DNA from: Motiliproteus sp041586735
GTDB taxonomy: Bacteria > Pseudomonadota > Gammaproteobacteria > Pseudomonadales > Balneatricaceae
Reading direction: 5' to 3'
NCBI GenBank assembly: GCA_041586735.1
Contig: JBFGZQ010000017.1
Coordinates: forward strand, 10,750 to 74,749
DNA length: 64,000 nucleotides
A program made the translations under genes and the position numbers. The first letter of the stretch is position 1, and every line of letters begins with the position of its first letter. The notes under the pieces are model-generated. The model was not told the origin of the DNA, did not search any database, and saw only the letters and a list, made by a program, of their open reading frames with translations. Below, piece after piece: positions 7,931-14,926 of this stretch.

Positions 7931-8323
7931 ATGAGCATGCAAGACACACTTGCAGATATGTTAACGCGTATCCGCAACGGTTTGATGGCCGAGAAGGTCA
8001 CCGTGTCCATGCCTGCATCTACACAGAAAAAGGCGGTTGCCCAGGTTCTGTTGGATGAAGGTTATATCACGGGTTTCAATGTTGAAGGCGATATTAAGCC
8101 GACTCTGAACATTGATCTTAAGTATTTCGAAGGCAAGCCCGTTATCGAGACTATCGATCGCGTAAGCCGCCCGTCCCTGCGTGTATACAAGGCTGCTAAC
8201 GAGCTGCCAAAGGTGCGTGATGGTCTGGGTATTGCCATAGTTTCAACCTCTAAAGGTGTCATGACCGATCGTGCAGCCCGTGCTGCGAACGTCGGTGGTG
8301 AAATCATCTGCACCGTATTCTAG
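7931..8323 (+). CDS. rpsH: 30S ribosomal protein S8 (uS8)
   Basis: S8 binds the central domain of 16S rRNA and, in E. coli, represses the spc operon by binding its mRNA. The 130-residue product begins MSMQDTLADMLTRIRNG and ends with STSKGVMTDRAARAANVGGE-type sequence and IICTVF. A second in-frame ATG at 7937 exists, but GAGGA at 7918-7922 and the conserved MSMQD start support 7931. Confidence 0.97.
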   Translation: MSMQDTLADMLTRIRNGLMAEKVTVSMPASTQKKAVAQVLLDEGYITGFNVEGDIKPTLNIDLKYFEGKPVIETIDRVSRPSLRVYKAANELPKVRDGLGIAIVSTSKGVMTDRAARAANVGGEIICTVF

Positions 8324-8332
8324 GAGGTTGTA

Positions 8333-8866
8333 ATGTCACGTATCGCTAAAGCGCCCGTCGTTATTCCTGCTGGCGTAGAGATCAAGCTGAACGGTCAGTC
8401 ACTGAGCGTTAAAGGCAGCAACGGCACTCTAGGGCTGGATGTTCATCCCAGTGTTACCGTCGCGTCAGAAGAAGGTGCTCTGCAGTTCGGTGCGCGTGAT
8501 GGTTCCAAGCAGGCGAAAGCGCTGTCTGGTACAATGCGCGCCCTAGTTAGCAACATGGTTATTGGCGTGAGCCAGGGCTTCGAGAAGAAGCTCGAGCTGG
8601 TCGGTGTGGGTTATCGTGGTGCGGTCAAGGGGACGGTTGTTAACCTGACTCTGGGCTTTTCGCATCCAGTAGACTACCAGTTGCCAGAAGGTGTTTCTGC
8701 GGAAATGCCTTCTCAGACCGCTCTCGTCCTAAAAGCTGCTGACAAGCAGAAGTTGGGCCAAGCCGCCGCTGAGATTCGCGCGTTCCGTCCGCCAGAGCCT
8801 TATAAGGGCAAGGGTGTGCGTTATGCTGACGAGCATGTGCGTCGTAAAGAAGCTAAGAAGAAATAG
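8333..8866 (+). CDS. rplF: 50S ribosomal protein L6 (uL6)
   Basis: L6 lies near the factor-binding site and the sarcin-ricin loop. The 177-residue product has the tandem repeat fold of the family and the C-terminal signature PPEPYKGKGVRYADEHVRRK. A perfect AGGAGG ribosome site precedes the ATG. Standard position between rpsH and rplR. Confidence 0.97.
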   Translation: MSRIAKAPVVIPAGVEIKLNGQSLSVKGSNGTLGLDVHPSVTVASEEGALQFGARDGSKQAKALSGTMRALVSNMVIGVSQGFEKKLELVGVGYRGAVKGTVVNLTLGFSHPVDYQLPEGVSAEMPSQTALVLKAADKQKLGQAAAEIRAFRPPEPYKGKGVRYADEHVRRKEAKKK

Positions 8867-8878
8867 TAGGGCAGGATC

Positions 8879-9229
8879 ATGAGCGTAAAGAATGAATCTC
8901 GTTTACGTCGTGCCCGCCGCTCTCGCTGTAAAATGCGTGAGATGGATGCGACACGTCTATGTGTCTACCGTACCCCTCGCCATGTCTACGCCCAGATTAT
9001 CTCTGGTTGTGGTGGCAAAGTACTTGCGAGTGCGTCAACGGTAGAAAAAGAATTGCGTGAAGGCGCTACCGGTAATACCGAGGCCGCCTCTAAGGTGGGT
9101 GCTCTGATTGCCGAGCGCGCTAAGAGCGCAGGTGTTACCAAGGTTGCTTTTGATCGTGCCGGTTTTAAATACCATGGCCGGGTCAAAGCGTTGGCAGAAG
9201 CAGCGCGTGAAGGCGGCCTGGAATTCTAA
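8879..9229 (+). CDS. rplR: 50S ribosomal protein L18 (uL18)
   Basis: L18 carries 5S rRNA into the central protuberance with L5. The 116-residue product has the Arg-rich N-terminus RLRRARRSRCKMREM, the RLCVYRTPRHVYAQII strand and the C-terminal FDRAGFKYHGRVKALAEAAR signature. Length is one residue below the E. coli protein. It lies 12 bp after rplF and 10 bp before rpsE. Confidence 0.97.
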   Translation: MSVKNESRLRRARRSRCKMREMDATRLCVYRTPRHVYAQIISGCGGKVLASASTVEKELREGATGNTEAASKVGALIAERAKSAGVTKVAFDRAGFKYHGRVKALAEAAREGGLEF

Positions 9230-9239
9230 AGGTTAGGTT

Positions 9240-9740
9240 ATGGCAAATCACGAACAGAAAGATGGCGACCTGCAGGAGAAGCTTGTACAGGTTAACCGCG
9301 TCGCCAAAGTGGTTAAAGGAGGCCGAGTGTTCGGCTTCACGGCTCTAACCGTTGTCGGTGACGGTAATGGTAAAGTGGGCTTCGGTCGTGGCAAGGCGCG
9401 TGAAGTGCCGGTGGCGATTCAGAAGGCGATGGAGTCAGCGCGTCGCAATATGATCACGGTTGATCTTAATGGTGGTACGCTGCAATACGCGATCAAGGCA
9501 CGTCACGGCGCGTCTAAGATCTATATGCAGCCTGCTTCAGAAGGTACGGGTGTTATCGCGGGTGGTGCAATGCGTGCGGTTTTGGAATTGGCTGGCGTGC
9601 ATAACGTCCTGGCTAAGACCTATGGTTCAACCAACCCCGTTAACGTTGTACGCGCTACCATCAATGGTCTGAAGGCGATGTGTTCGCCTGATGCGATTGC
9701 GGCAAAGCGCGGCAAAACTGTAGAAGAGATTCTGGGGTAA
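9240..9740 (+). CDS. rpsE: 30S ribosomal protein S5 (uS5)
   Basis: S5 acts in decoding fidelity and mRNA unwinding. The 166-residue product carries the N-terminal double-stranded RNA-binding-like fold with VNRVAKVVKGGRVFGFTAL and GDGNGKVGFGRGKAREVP, then the C-terminal domain with GSTNPVNVVRATINGL. Spectinomycin-contact region KVVKGGR is unaltered by eye. Six bases separate it from rpmD. Confidence 0.97.
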   Translation: MANHEQKDGDLQEKLVQVNRVAKVVKGGRVFGFTALTVVGDGNGKVGFGRGKAREVPVAIQKAMESARRNMITVDLNGGTLQYAIKARHGASKIYMQPASEGTGVIAGGAMRAVLELAGVHNVLAKTYGSTNPVNVVRATINGLKAMCSPDAIAAKRGKTVEEILG

Positions 9741-9746
9741 TCTGCG

Positions 9747-9929
9747 ATGACTAAGAAAATCAAAGTGACGCAGACTCGCAGCTCTATCGGTATCCTGCCT
9801 AAGCACAAGCTGTGCTTGCAAGGTTTGGGTTTGCGCCGTATTGGGCACGTAGTCGAAGTTGAAGACACTCCTTCCGTTCGTGGCATGGTTAACAAGGTTA
9901 ACTATCTCATTAACGTCGAAGGCGAATAG
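9747..9929 (+). CDS. rpmD: 50S ribosomal protein L30 (uL30)
   Basis: L30 is a small large-subunit protein of about 60 residues. The product has the family segment RSSIGILPKHKLCLQGLGLRR followed by VEDTPSVRGMVNKVNYLINV (described as two adjacent segments). It is one residue longer than the E. coli protein. It sits between rpsE and rplO as usual in the spc operon. Confidence 0.95.
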   Translation: MTKKIKVTQTRSSIGILPKHKLCLQGLGLRRIGHVVEVEDTPSVRGMVNKVNYLINVEGE

Positions 9930-9943
9930 TGGAGAGGCATAAC

Positions 9944-10378
9944 ATGCGTCTGAATACACTGAGCCCAGCTCCCGGTTCCAAGCATGCGCCTAAGCGCGTA
10001 GGTCGTGGTATTGGTAGTGGTTTGGGTAAGACTGCGGGTCGTGGTCACAAAGGACAGAAGTCTCGCTCTGGCGGATCTGTTAGACCGGGCTTCGAAGGCG
10101 GCCAGATGCCTCTGCAGAAGCGTCTGCCGAAGTTTGGCTTCACCTCCCGTAAAGCGCAGTACAATGCCGAAATTCGCTTGAGTGAATTGGCACTGGTTAC
10201 TGCTGATGTGATCGATCTGGCAGCCCTGGAAGCGGCTGACATCATCGGCCACAAAATCAAGGTAGCGAAAGTTATCCTGTCAGGCAAGATCACCAAGGCC
10301 GTTACGGTCAAGGGGCTGAAGGTCACCAAGGGTGCCCGTGCAGCGATCGAAGCCGCCGGCGGAAAGGTCGAGGAATAG
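9944..10378 (+). CDS. rplO: 50S ribosomal protein L15 (uL15)
   Basis: L15 is a late assembly protein with an extended basic N-terminus. The 144-residue product begins MRLNTLSPAPGSKHAPKRVG and has the Gly/Arg-rich stretch GRGIGSGLGKTAGRGHKGQK. The frame is open to 9929, but the ATG at 9944 has GGAGAGG upstream and gives exactly the E. coli length. The secY start codon follows the stop codon directly. Confidence 0.97.
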   Translation: MRLNTLSPAPGSKHAPKRVGRGIGSGLGKTAGRGHKGQKSRSGGSVRPGFEGGQMPLQKRLPKFGFTSRKAQYNAEIRLSELALVTADVIDLAALEAADIIGHKIKVAKVILSGKITKAVTVKGLKVTKGARAAIEAAGGKVEE

Positions 10379-11707
10379 ATGGCTAAGCAAGGTAGTAAGT
10401 CCCCCTCCGGAGTACAAAGCGGCCTAGGCGAGCTAAAAGCGCGTCTGTGGTTCGTCTTTCTGGCCATTGTGGTTTACCGCATTGGGGCACATATTCCTGT
10501 ACCAGGAATCAACCCTGATCGCCTTGCTGCCATGTTCGAACAAAACCAAGGCACTATTCTGAGCTTGTTTAACATGTTCTCGGGTGGTGCTTTGGAGCGT
10601 ATGAGTATCTTGGCGTTGGGCATCATGCCCTACATCTCCGCCTCGATCATCATGCAACTGCTGACCGTTGTTAGTCCTCAGCTAGCGCAGCTCAAGAAAG
10701 AGGGTGAAGCAGGTCGACGGAAAATTAGCCAATACACCCGCTACGGTACTGTCATCTTGGCAACCGTTCAGTCGTTAGGTATGGCGGTAGGTCTCGCAGG
10801 GCAGGGCATTGCCTTTAGCGCAGACCTAAGCTTTTATTTCGTCGCTGTTGTTACTCTCGTTTCTGGTGCTGTGTTTCTGATGTGGCTCGGTGAGCAAATT
10901 ACCGAGAGAGGTATAGGTAACGGTATTTCACTGTTGATCTTTGCTGGAATCGTCGCGGGTCTGCCTGGTGCCATCGGCCAGTCTTTCGAAGCTTCTCGTC
11001 AAGGTGATCTGAACATCCTGGCACTGTTAACTATCGCCATCGTGGCGGTTGCGACGGTGGCGTTTGTTGTGTTTATGGAGCGCGGCCAACGTCGCATCAC
11101 CATTAACTACGCCAAGCGTCAGCAGGGTCGGAAAGTGTTTGCCGCCCAAACCAGCCATCTGCCGCTGAAAGTCAATATGGCCGGTGTTATACCGCCTATC
11201 TTCGCTTCCAGTATTCTGCTGTTCCCGGCGTCTGTCGGCCAGTGGTTTGGTCAGAGTGAAGGCATGGATTGGTTGCAGGATCTTGCTCTGGCGCTTGCCC
11301 CAGGCCAGCCGTTGTATATCCTGTTATTTGCCGCAGCTGTGATTTTCTTCTGTTACTTCTACACCGCGATTGTTTTCAATCCTAAGGATGTAGCGGATAA
11401 CCTGAAGAAGTCTGGCGCCTTTATTCCCGGTATTCGTCCCGGTGATCAATCGGCGCGTTACATTGATCAGGTGCTGTCTCGTCTGACGCTCTTCGGTGCA
11501 TTGTATATCACCGGTGTGTCGTTGATGCCGCAGTTTCTGGTTGTTGCCTGGAACGTGCCGTTTTACTTCGGTGGTACATCGTTGCTGATCGTTGTAGTGG
11601 TAGTCATGGATTTCATGGCCCAAGTGCAGTCGCATCTGATGTCTCATCAGTATGAATCACTGATGAAAAAATCCAATCTTAAGGGTGGTGGCGGTCTCGT
11701 TAGATAA
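10379..11707 (+). CDS. secY: Preprotein translocase subunit SecY
   Basis: SecY is the inner-membrane channel of the Sec translocon and works with SecE, SecG and SecA. The 442-residue product is close to the E. coli length (443) and shows about ten hydrophobic segments, the plug region after TM1, and the cytosolic loop RGQRRITINYAKRQQGRK used by SecA and ribosomes. The ATG directly abuts the rplO stop codon, with its ribosome site GAGGAA inside rplO. Standard last large gene of the spc operon. Confidence 0.97.
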   Translation: MAKQGSKSPSGVQSGLGELKARLWFVFLAIVVYRIGAHIPVPGINPDRLAAMFEQNQGTILSLFNMFSGGALERMSILALGIMPYISASIIMQLLTVVSPQLAQLKKEGEAGRRKISQYTRYGTVILATVQSLGMAVGLAGQGIAFSADLSFYFVAVVTLVSGAVFLMWLGEQITERGIGNGISLLIFAGIVAGLPGAIGQSFEASRQGDLNILALLTIAIVAVATVAFVVFMERGQRRITINYAKRQQGRKVFAAQTSHLPLKVNMAGVIPPIFASSILLFPASVGQWFGQSEGMDWLQDLALALAPGQPLYILLFAAAVIFFCYFYTAIVFNPKDVADNLKKSGAFIPGIRPGDQSARYIDQVLSRLTLFGALYITGVSLMPQFLVVAWNVPFYFGGTSLLIVVVVVMDFMAQVQSHLMSHQYESLMKKSNLKGGGGLVR

Positions 11708-11736
11708 CGAGTCCTCGAGCCTATTTGGAGTAGATC

Positions 11737-11853
11737 ATGAAAGTACGCGCATCTGTAAAAAAGATCTGCCGTAACTGCAAGATTGTACGTCGTAACGGAG
11801 CCGTTCGCGTCATCTGCAAAACAGAACCTCGCCATAAGCAGCGCCAGGGTTAA
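11737..11853 (+). CDS. rpmJ: 50S ribosomal protein L36 (bL36), zinc form
   Basis: This 38-residue protein reads MKVRASVKKICRNCKIVRRN then GAVRVICKTEPRHKQRQG. Cys11, Cys14, Cys27 and His33 form the zinc ribbon of the C+ type. TTGGAG upstream is the ribosome site. It closes the spc operon after secY, as in other Gammaproteobacteria, and is followed by the promoter of the alpha operon. Confidence 0.96.
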   Translation: MKVRASVKKICRNCKIVRRNGAVRVICKTEPRHKQRQG

Positions 11854-11893
11854 TAACCCAAAGCTGCTCCAGTGTGAATGTGTCAGATGGTGG

Positions 11894-11922
11894 TTGATAA
11901 TTAATCGATCAGTCACTATAAT
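11894..11922 (+). promoter_or_regulatory. Sigma-70 promoter of the alpha operon
   Basis: TTGATA at 11894-11899, a 17-base spacer and a perfect TATAAT at 11917-11922, followed by CTCGCCCC, a GC-rich discriminator typical of growth-rate and ppGpp control. Transcription would begin near 11929, giving a leader of about 67 nt before rpsM. This is the best promoter match in the window. Confidence 0.8.
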
Positions 11923-11952
11923 CTCGCCCCTTTCGCAGAATGGTTAAAGTGA

Positions 11953-11976
11953 GTTGGCAGTTGATTAACTACCAAC
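11953..11976 (+). promoter_or_regulatory. Alpha operon leader hairpin
   Basis: GTTGG-C-AGTT, loop GATT, AACT-A-CCAAC form a nine-pair stem with one C-A mismatch, placed about 20 bases before the rpsM start. In E. coli the rpsM leader folds into a pseudoknot that S4 binds to repress the operon. Position fits an equivalent element; I could not confirm a pseudoknot by eye. Confidence 0.5.
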
Positions 11977-11995
11977 CGATAACGGAGTAAATTGA

Positions 11996-12352
11996 ATGGC
12001 CCGTATAGCTGGCGTCAATATTCCAGACAATAAGCATGCGGTGATCTCCCTGACTTACATCTATGGGATCGGCCGTACTACTGCAAAGTCACTTTGCGAT
12101 GCAGTGGGCTTGGCGACCGATGTAAAAATCGGAGACCTGTCTGAAGAACAACTGGATGGCCTGCGTGCCGAAATCACCAAGCTTAGTGTCGAAGGTGATC
12201 TGCGCCGTCAGGTGAACATGAATATCAAGCGTCTTATGGATCTTGGCTGCTACCGTGGTATCCGCCACCGTCGTAGTCTTCCGGTTCGTGGTCAGCGTAC
12301 TAAGACAAATGCGCGCACCCGTAAGGGACCACGTAAGCCAATCCGTAAGTAG
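11996..12352 (+). CDS. rpsM: 30S ribosomal protein S13 (uS13)
   Basis: S13 lies in the 30S head, contacts P-site tRNA and forms bridges with the large subunit. The 118-residue product starts MARIAGVNIPDNKHAVISLT and ends with the tRNA-contacting basic tail TKTNARTRKGPRKPIRK. It contains the helix-hairpin-helix segment IYGIGRTTAKSLC. First gene of the alpha operon behind a strong promoter. Confidence 0.97.
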   Translation: MARIAGVNIPDNKHAVISLTYIYGIGRTTAKSLCDAVGLATDVKIGDLSEEQLDGLRAEITKLSVEGDLRRQVNMNIKRLMDLGCYRGIRHRRSLPVRGQRTKTNARTRKGPRKPIRK

Positions 12353-12376
12353 TGCTGGCGATAGGAATAAACCGAC

Positions 12377-12769
12377 ATGGCTAAGCCAAGTTCGCGCGCA
12401 CCGCGCAAGAAAATCAAAAAGCAGGTGGTTGATGGGTTGGCCCATATCCATGCGTCTTTTAACAATACCATCGTGACTATTACCGATCGTCAGGGTAATA
12501 CTCTGAGCTGGGCTACCTCGGGTGGTTCTGGTTTCCGTGGTTCGCGTAAGTCCACGCCGTTCGCTGCCCAGGTTGCAGCTGAACGTGCGGGTCAAGCGGC
12601 TCAGGAGTATGGTCTGAAGAATCTCGACGTGTTCGTGAAGGGCCCAGGCCCAGGTCGTGAATCCGCAGTTCGTGCATTGAACAATGTGGGTTACAAAATC
12701 ACTAACATCACCGACGTGACGCCTATCCCGCACAATGGATGTCGTCCGCCGAAGAAGCGTCGCGTTTAA
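12377..12769 (+). CDS. rpsK: 30S ribosomal protein S11 (uS11)
   Basis: S11 forms part of the platform near the E-site mRNA. The 130-residue product has the start MAKPSSRAPRKKIKKQV, the core HIHASFNNTIVTITDRQGN-type segment, and the Cys/Arg tail DVTPIPHNGCRPPKKRRV. Length is close to the E. coli protein (129). It lies 24 bp after rpsM. Confidence 0.97.
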   Translation: MAKPSSRAPRKKIKKQVVDGLAHIHASFNNTIVTITDRQGNTLSWATSGGSGFRGSRKSTPFAAQVAAERAGQAAQEYGLKNLDVFVKGPGPGRESAVRALNNVGYKITNITDVTPIPHNGCRPPKKRRV

Positions 12770-12784
12770 TCAGGAGACGGTAAA

Positions 12785-13405
12785 ATGGCTCGATATATTG
12801 GACCAACATGTAAGCTGTCTCGCCGCGAAGGTACGGATCTGTTCCTTAAGAGCGGTGTTCGTGCGCTAGATTCAAAGTGCAAGGCAGAAACTCCTCCGGG
12901 AGTTCACGGAGCACGTCGTGGTCGTCTTTCCGACTATGGTCTACAGCTGCGTGAAAAGCAAAAAGTTCGTCGTATTTACGGCATTCTAGAGCGCCAGTTC
13001 CGCAGCTACTACAAAGAAGCTGCGCGATTGAAAGGTGCAACCGGTGAAAACCTGTTGAAGCTTCTAGAAGGTCGGTTGGACAATGTGGTTTACCGCATGG
13101 GCTTTGGCGCGACTCGCGCTGAATCTCGTCAGATCGTGTCTCACAAGTCGATCCTGGTTAACGGTAAGACGGTTAATGTACCTTCTTATCAAGTTGTTGC
13201 CGGCGACATCGTATCTGTGCGTGAAAAAGCCAAGACTCAGCTGCGTATCAAGCATGCACTGGATCTGGCTTCTCAGCGTACCGTTATCGAGTGGGTTGAT
13301 GTTGATAACGCTAAAATGGAAGGCACCTTTAAGGCTGCTCCAGAGCGTAGCGAACTATCCGCTGATATCAACGAACATCTGATCGTTGAACTGTACTCCA
13401 AGTAA
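12785..13405 (+). CDS. rpsD: 30S ribosomal protein S4 (uS4)
   Basis: S4 is a primary 16S rRNA binder, part of the mRNA entry channel, and represses the alpha operon in E. coli. The 206-residue product equals the E. coli length and has MARYIGPTCKLSRREGTDL, then an S4 RNA-binding domain with RLDNVVYRMGFGATRAESRQ. CAGGAG precedes the ATG. A second copy of rpsD is not seen in this window. Confidence 0.97.
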   Translation: MARYIGPTCKLSRREGTDLFLKSGVRALDSKCKAETPPGVHGARRGRLSDYGLQLREKQKVRRIYGILERQFRSYYKEAARLKGATGENLLKLLEGRLDNVVYRMGFGATRAESRQIVSHKSILVNGKTVNVPSYQVVAGDIVSVREKAKTQLRIKHALDLASQRTVIEWVDVDNAKMEGTFKAAPERSELSADINEHLIVELYSK

Positions 13406-13424
13406 TCTTTGCTAGGTGGAAATA

Positions 13425-14426
13425 ATGCAGGCTTCTGTAAACGAATTTCTTAGCCCTAGTCGGATCGAAGTTGAAGAGATTTCGGGCACTCGTGCTCGAG
13501 TCTCTCTCGAGCCGCTAGAGCGTGGTTTCGGCCACACGCTGGGCAATGCGCTGCGACGGATTCTTCTGTCCTCCATGCCCGGTTGCGCAATCTCTGATGT
13601 GGAGATTGATGGCGTGCAGCACGAGTACAGCTCTATTGAGGGTGTACAGGAGGATGTCATTGAGATCCTGCTGAACCTCAAGGGCGTTTCTGTTGCCATG
13701 CATAATGGCGAAGAAGCGCTGCTGACACTGACAAAGCAGGGCCCTGGTGTTGTTACCGCGGCCGATATACAGCTGAATCAAGATGTTGAGCTGGCTAACC
13801 CGGACCACGTTATCGCTCACCTGAGTGATAAGGCCAAGCTGTCTATGCAGCTGCGGGTCACTCGTGGTCGTGGTTATGTGCCTGCTGACGCTCGTAGCAG
13901 CGTTGATGAAGAGAGCCGCCCGATTGGTCGTCTGCTTCTCGATGCTTCCTACAGTCCAGTACGTCGCGTATCTTATGTGGTCGAGAGTGCTCGTGTTGAG
14001 CAGCGTACCGACCTCGATAAGCTGGTCATCGATATCGAAACTACCGGTGCCATCGATCCAGAAGAAGCGATCCGTCGCGCTGCAACTATCCTGCAGCAGC
14101 AGCTGGTAGCTTTTGTTGATCTGGAAGGTGAGTCTCCTGGTGACGATGTTGAGCCTGAGCCTGAGATTGATCCGATTCTGCTGCGTCCGGTTGATGATCT
14201 AGAACTGACGGTTCGTTCTGCGAACTGTCTGAAAGCTGAGAACCTCTACTACATTGGTGATTTGATCCAGCGTACCGAAGTAGAGCTGCTGAAGACTCCG
14301 AACCTGGGTAAGAAGTCCCTGACTGAGATCAAGGACGTTCTGGCTTCTAAGGGTCTGTCTCTGGGCATGCGTCTAGAAAATTGGCCGCCTGCGAGCCTGA
14401 GAAACGACGACAAGATGGCCTCTTAA
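13425..14426 (+). CDS. rpoA: RNA polymerase alpha subunit
   Basis: RpoA dimerises to nucleate RNA polymerase assembly and its C-terminal domain binds UP elements and activators. The 333-residue product has the N-terminal domain with RGFGHTLGNALRRILLSSMP, an acidic linker near residues 235-250, and the C-terminal domain with VRSANCLKAENLYYIGDLIQ. The frame is open from 13416, but AGGTGGA lies just before the ATG at 13425 and the family starts there. Between rpsD and rplQ as usual. Confidence 0.97.
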   Translation: MQASVNEFLSPSRIEVEEISGTRARVSLEPLERGFGHTLGNALRRILLSSMPGCAISDVEIDGVQHEYSSIEGVQEDVIEILLNLKGVSVAMHNGEEALLTLTKQGPGVVTAADIQLNQDVELANPDHVIAHLSDKAKLSMQLRVTRGRGYVPADARSSVDEESRPIGRLLLDASYSPVRRVSYVVESARVEQRTDLDKLVIDIETTGAIDPEEAIRRAATILQQQLVAFVDLEGESPGDDVEPEPEIDPILLRPVDDLELTVRSANCLKAENLYYIGDLIQRTEVELLKTPNLGKKSLTEIKDVLASKGLSLGMRLENWPPASLRNDDKMAS

Positions 14427-14470
14427 GGTTGTTTTGACTGAACTACGTCTAGTTTTGTAAGGAATTAAAC

Positions 14471-14866
14471 ATGCGCCATCGTAAAAGTGGGCGTCAACTA
14501 AATCGCAATAGCTCGCATCGTAAAGCGATGTTCAAAAACATGGCGGTAAGCCTGTTTGAGCACGAGCTGATTAAGACGACTCTGCCCAAAGCTAAAGAGC
14601 TACGTCGTGTTGCTGAGCCTTTGATCACACTGGCTAAGCAAGACTCAGTAGCAAACCGTCGTTTGGCATTCGCCCGTACCCGCAGTGATGCGGCTGTCGG
14701 CAAGCTGTTCAACGAGCTAGGACCGCGTTATGCCAACCGTCCTGGTGGTTATGTGCGTATTCTCAAGTGCGGTTTCCGCTCTGGTGATAATGCGCCTATG
14801 GCCTACGTTGAATTGGTTGACCGTGCAGTAATGGGTGAAGCAGTCGAAGATTCGTCTGAAGACTAA
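14471..14866 (+). CDS. rplQ: 50S ribosomal protein L17 (bL17)
   Basis: L17 lies near the tunnel exit of the large subunit. The 131-residue product has the start MRHRKSGRQLNRNSSHRKAM and the core FKNMAVSLFEHELIKTTLPK. The C-terminal tail is acidic (EAVEDSSED). TAAGGA is the ribosome site. It closes the alpha operon and is followed at once by an intrinsic terminator. Confidence 0.97.
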   Translation: MRHRKSGRQLNRNSSHRKAMFKNMAVSLFEHELIKTTLPKAKELRRVAEPLITLAKQDSVANRRLAFARTRSDAAVGKLFNELGPRYANRPGGYVRILKCGFRSGDNAPMAYVELVDRAVMGEAVEDSSED

Positions 14867-14882
14867 GCGTCGCTGTAAGATC

Positions 14883-14912
14883 AAAAAACCCGGCCTAGGC
14901 CGGGTTTTTTTT
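14883..14912. terminator. Bidirectional intrinsic terminator, rplQ/uvrA
   Basis: AAAAAACCCGGCC pairs with GGCCGGGTTTTTT around a minimal TA loop, with A-runs and T-runs on both sides. It ends the ribosomal supercluster on + and uvrA on -. Confidence 0.9.
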
Positions 14913-14926
14913 GGTTAAAAAACGCC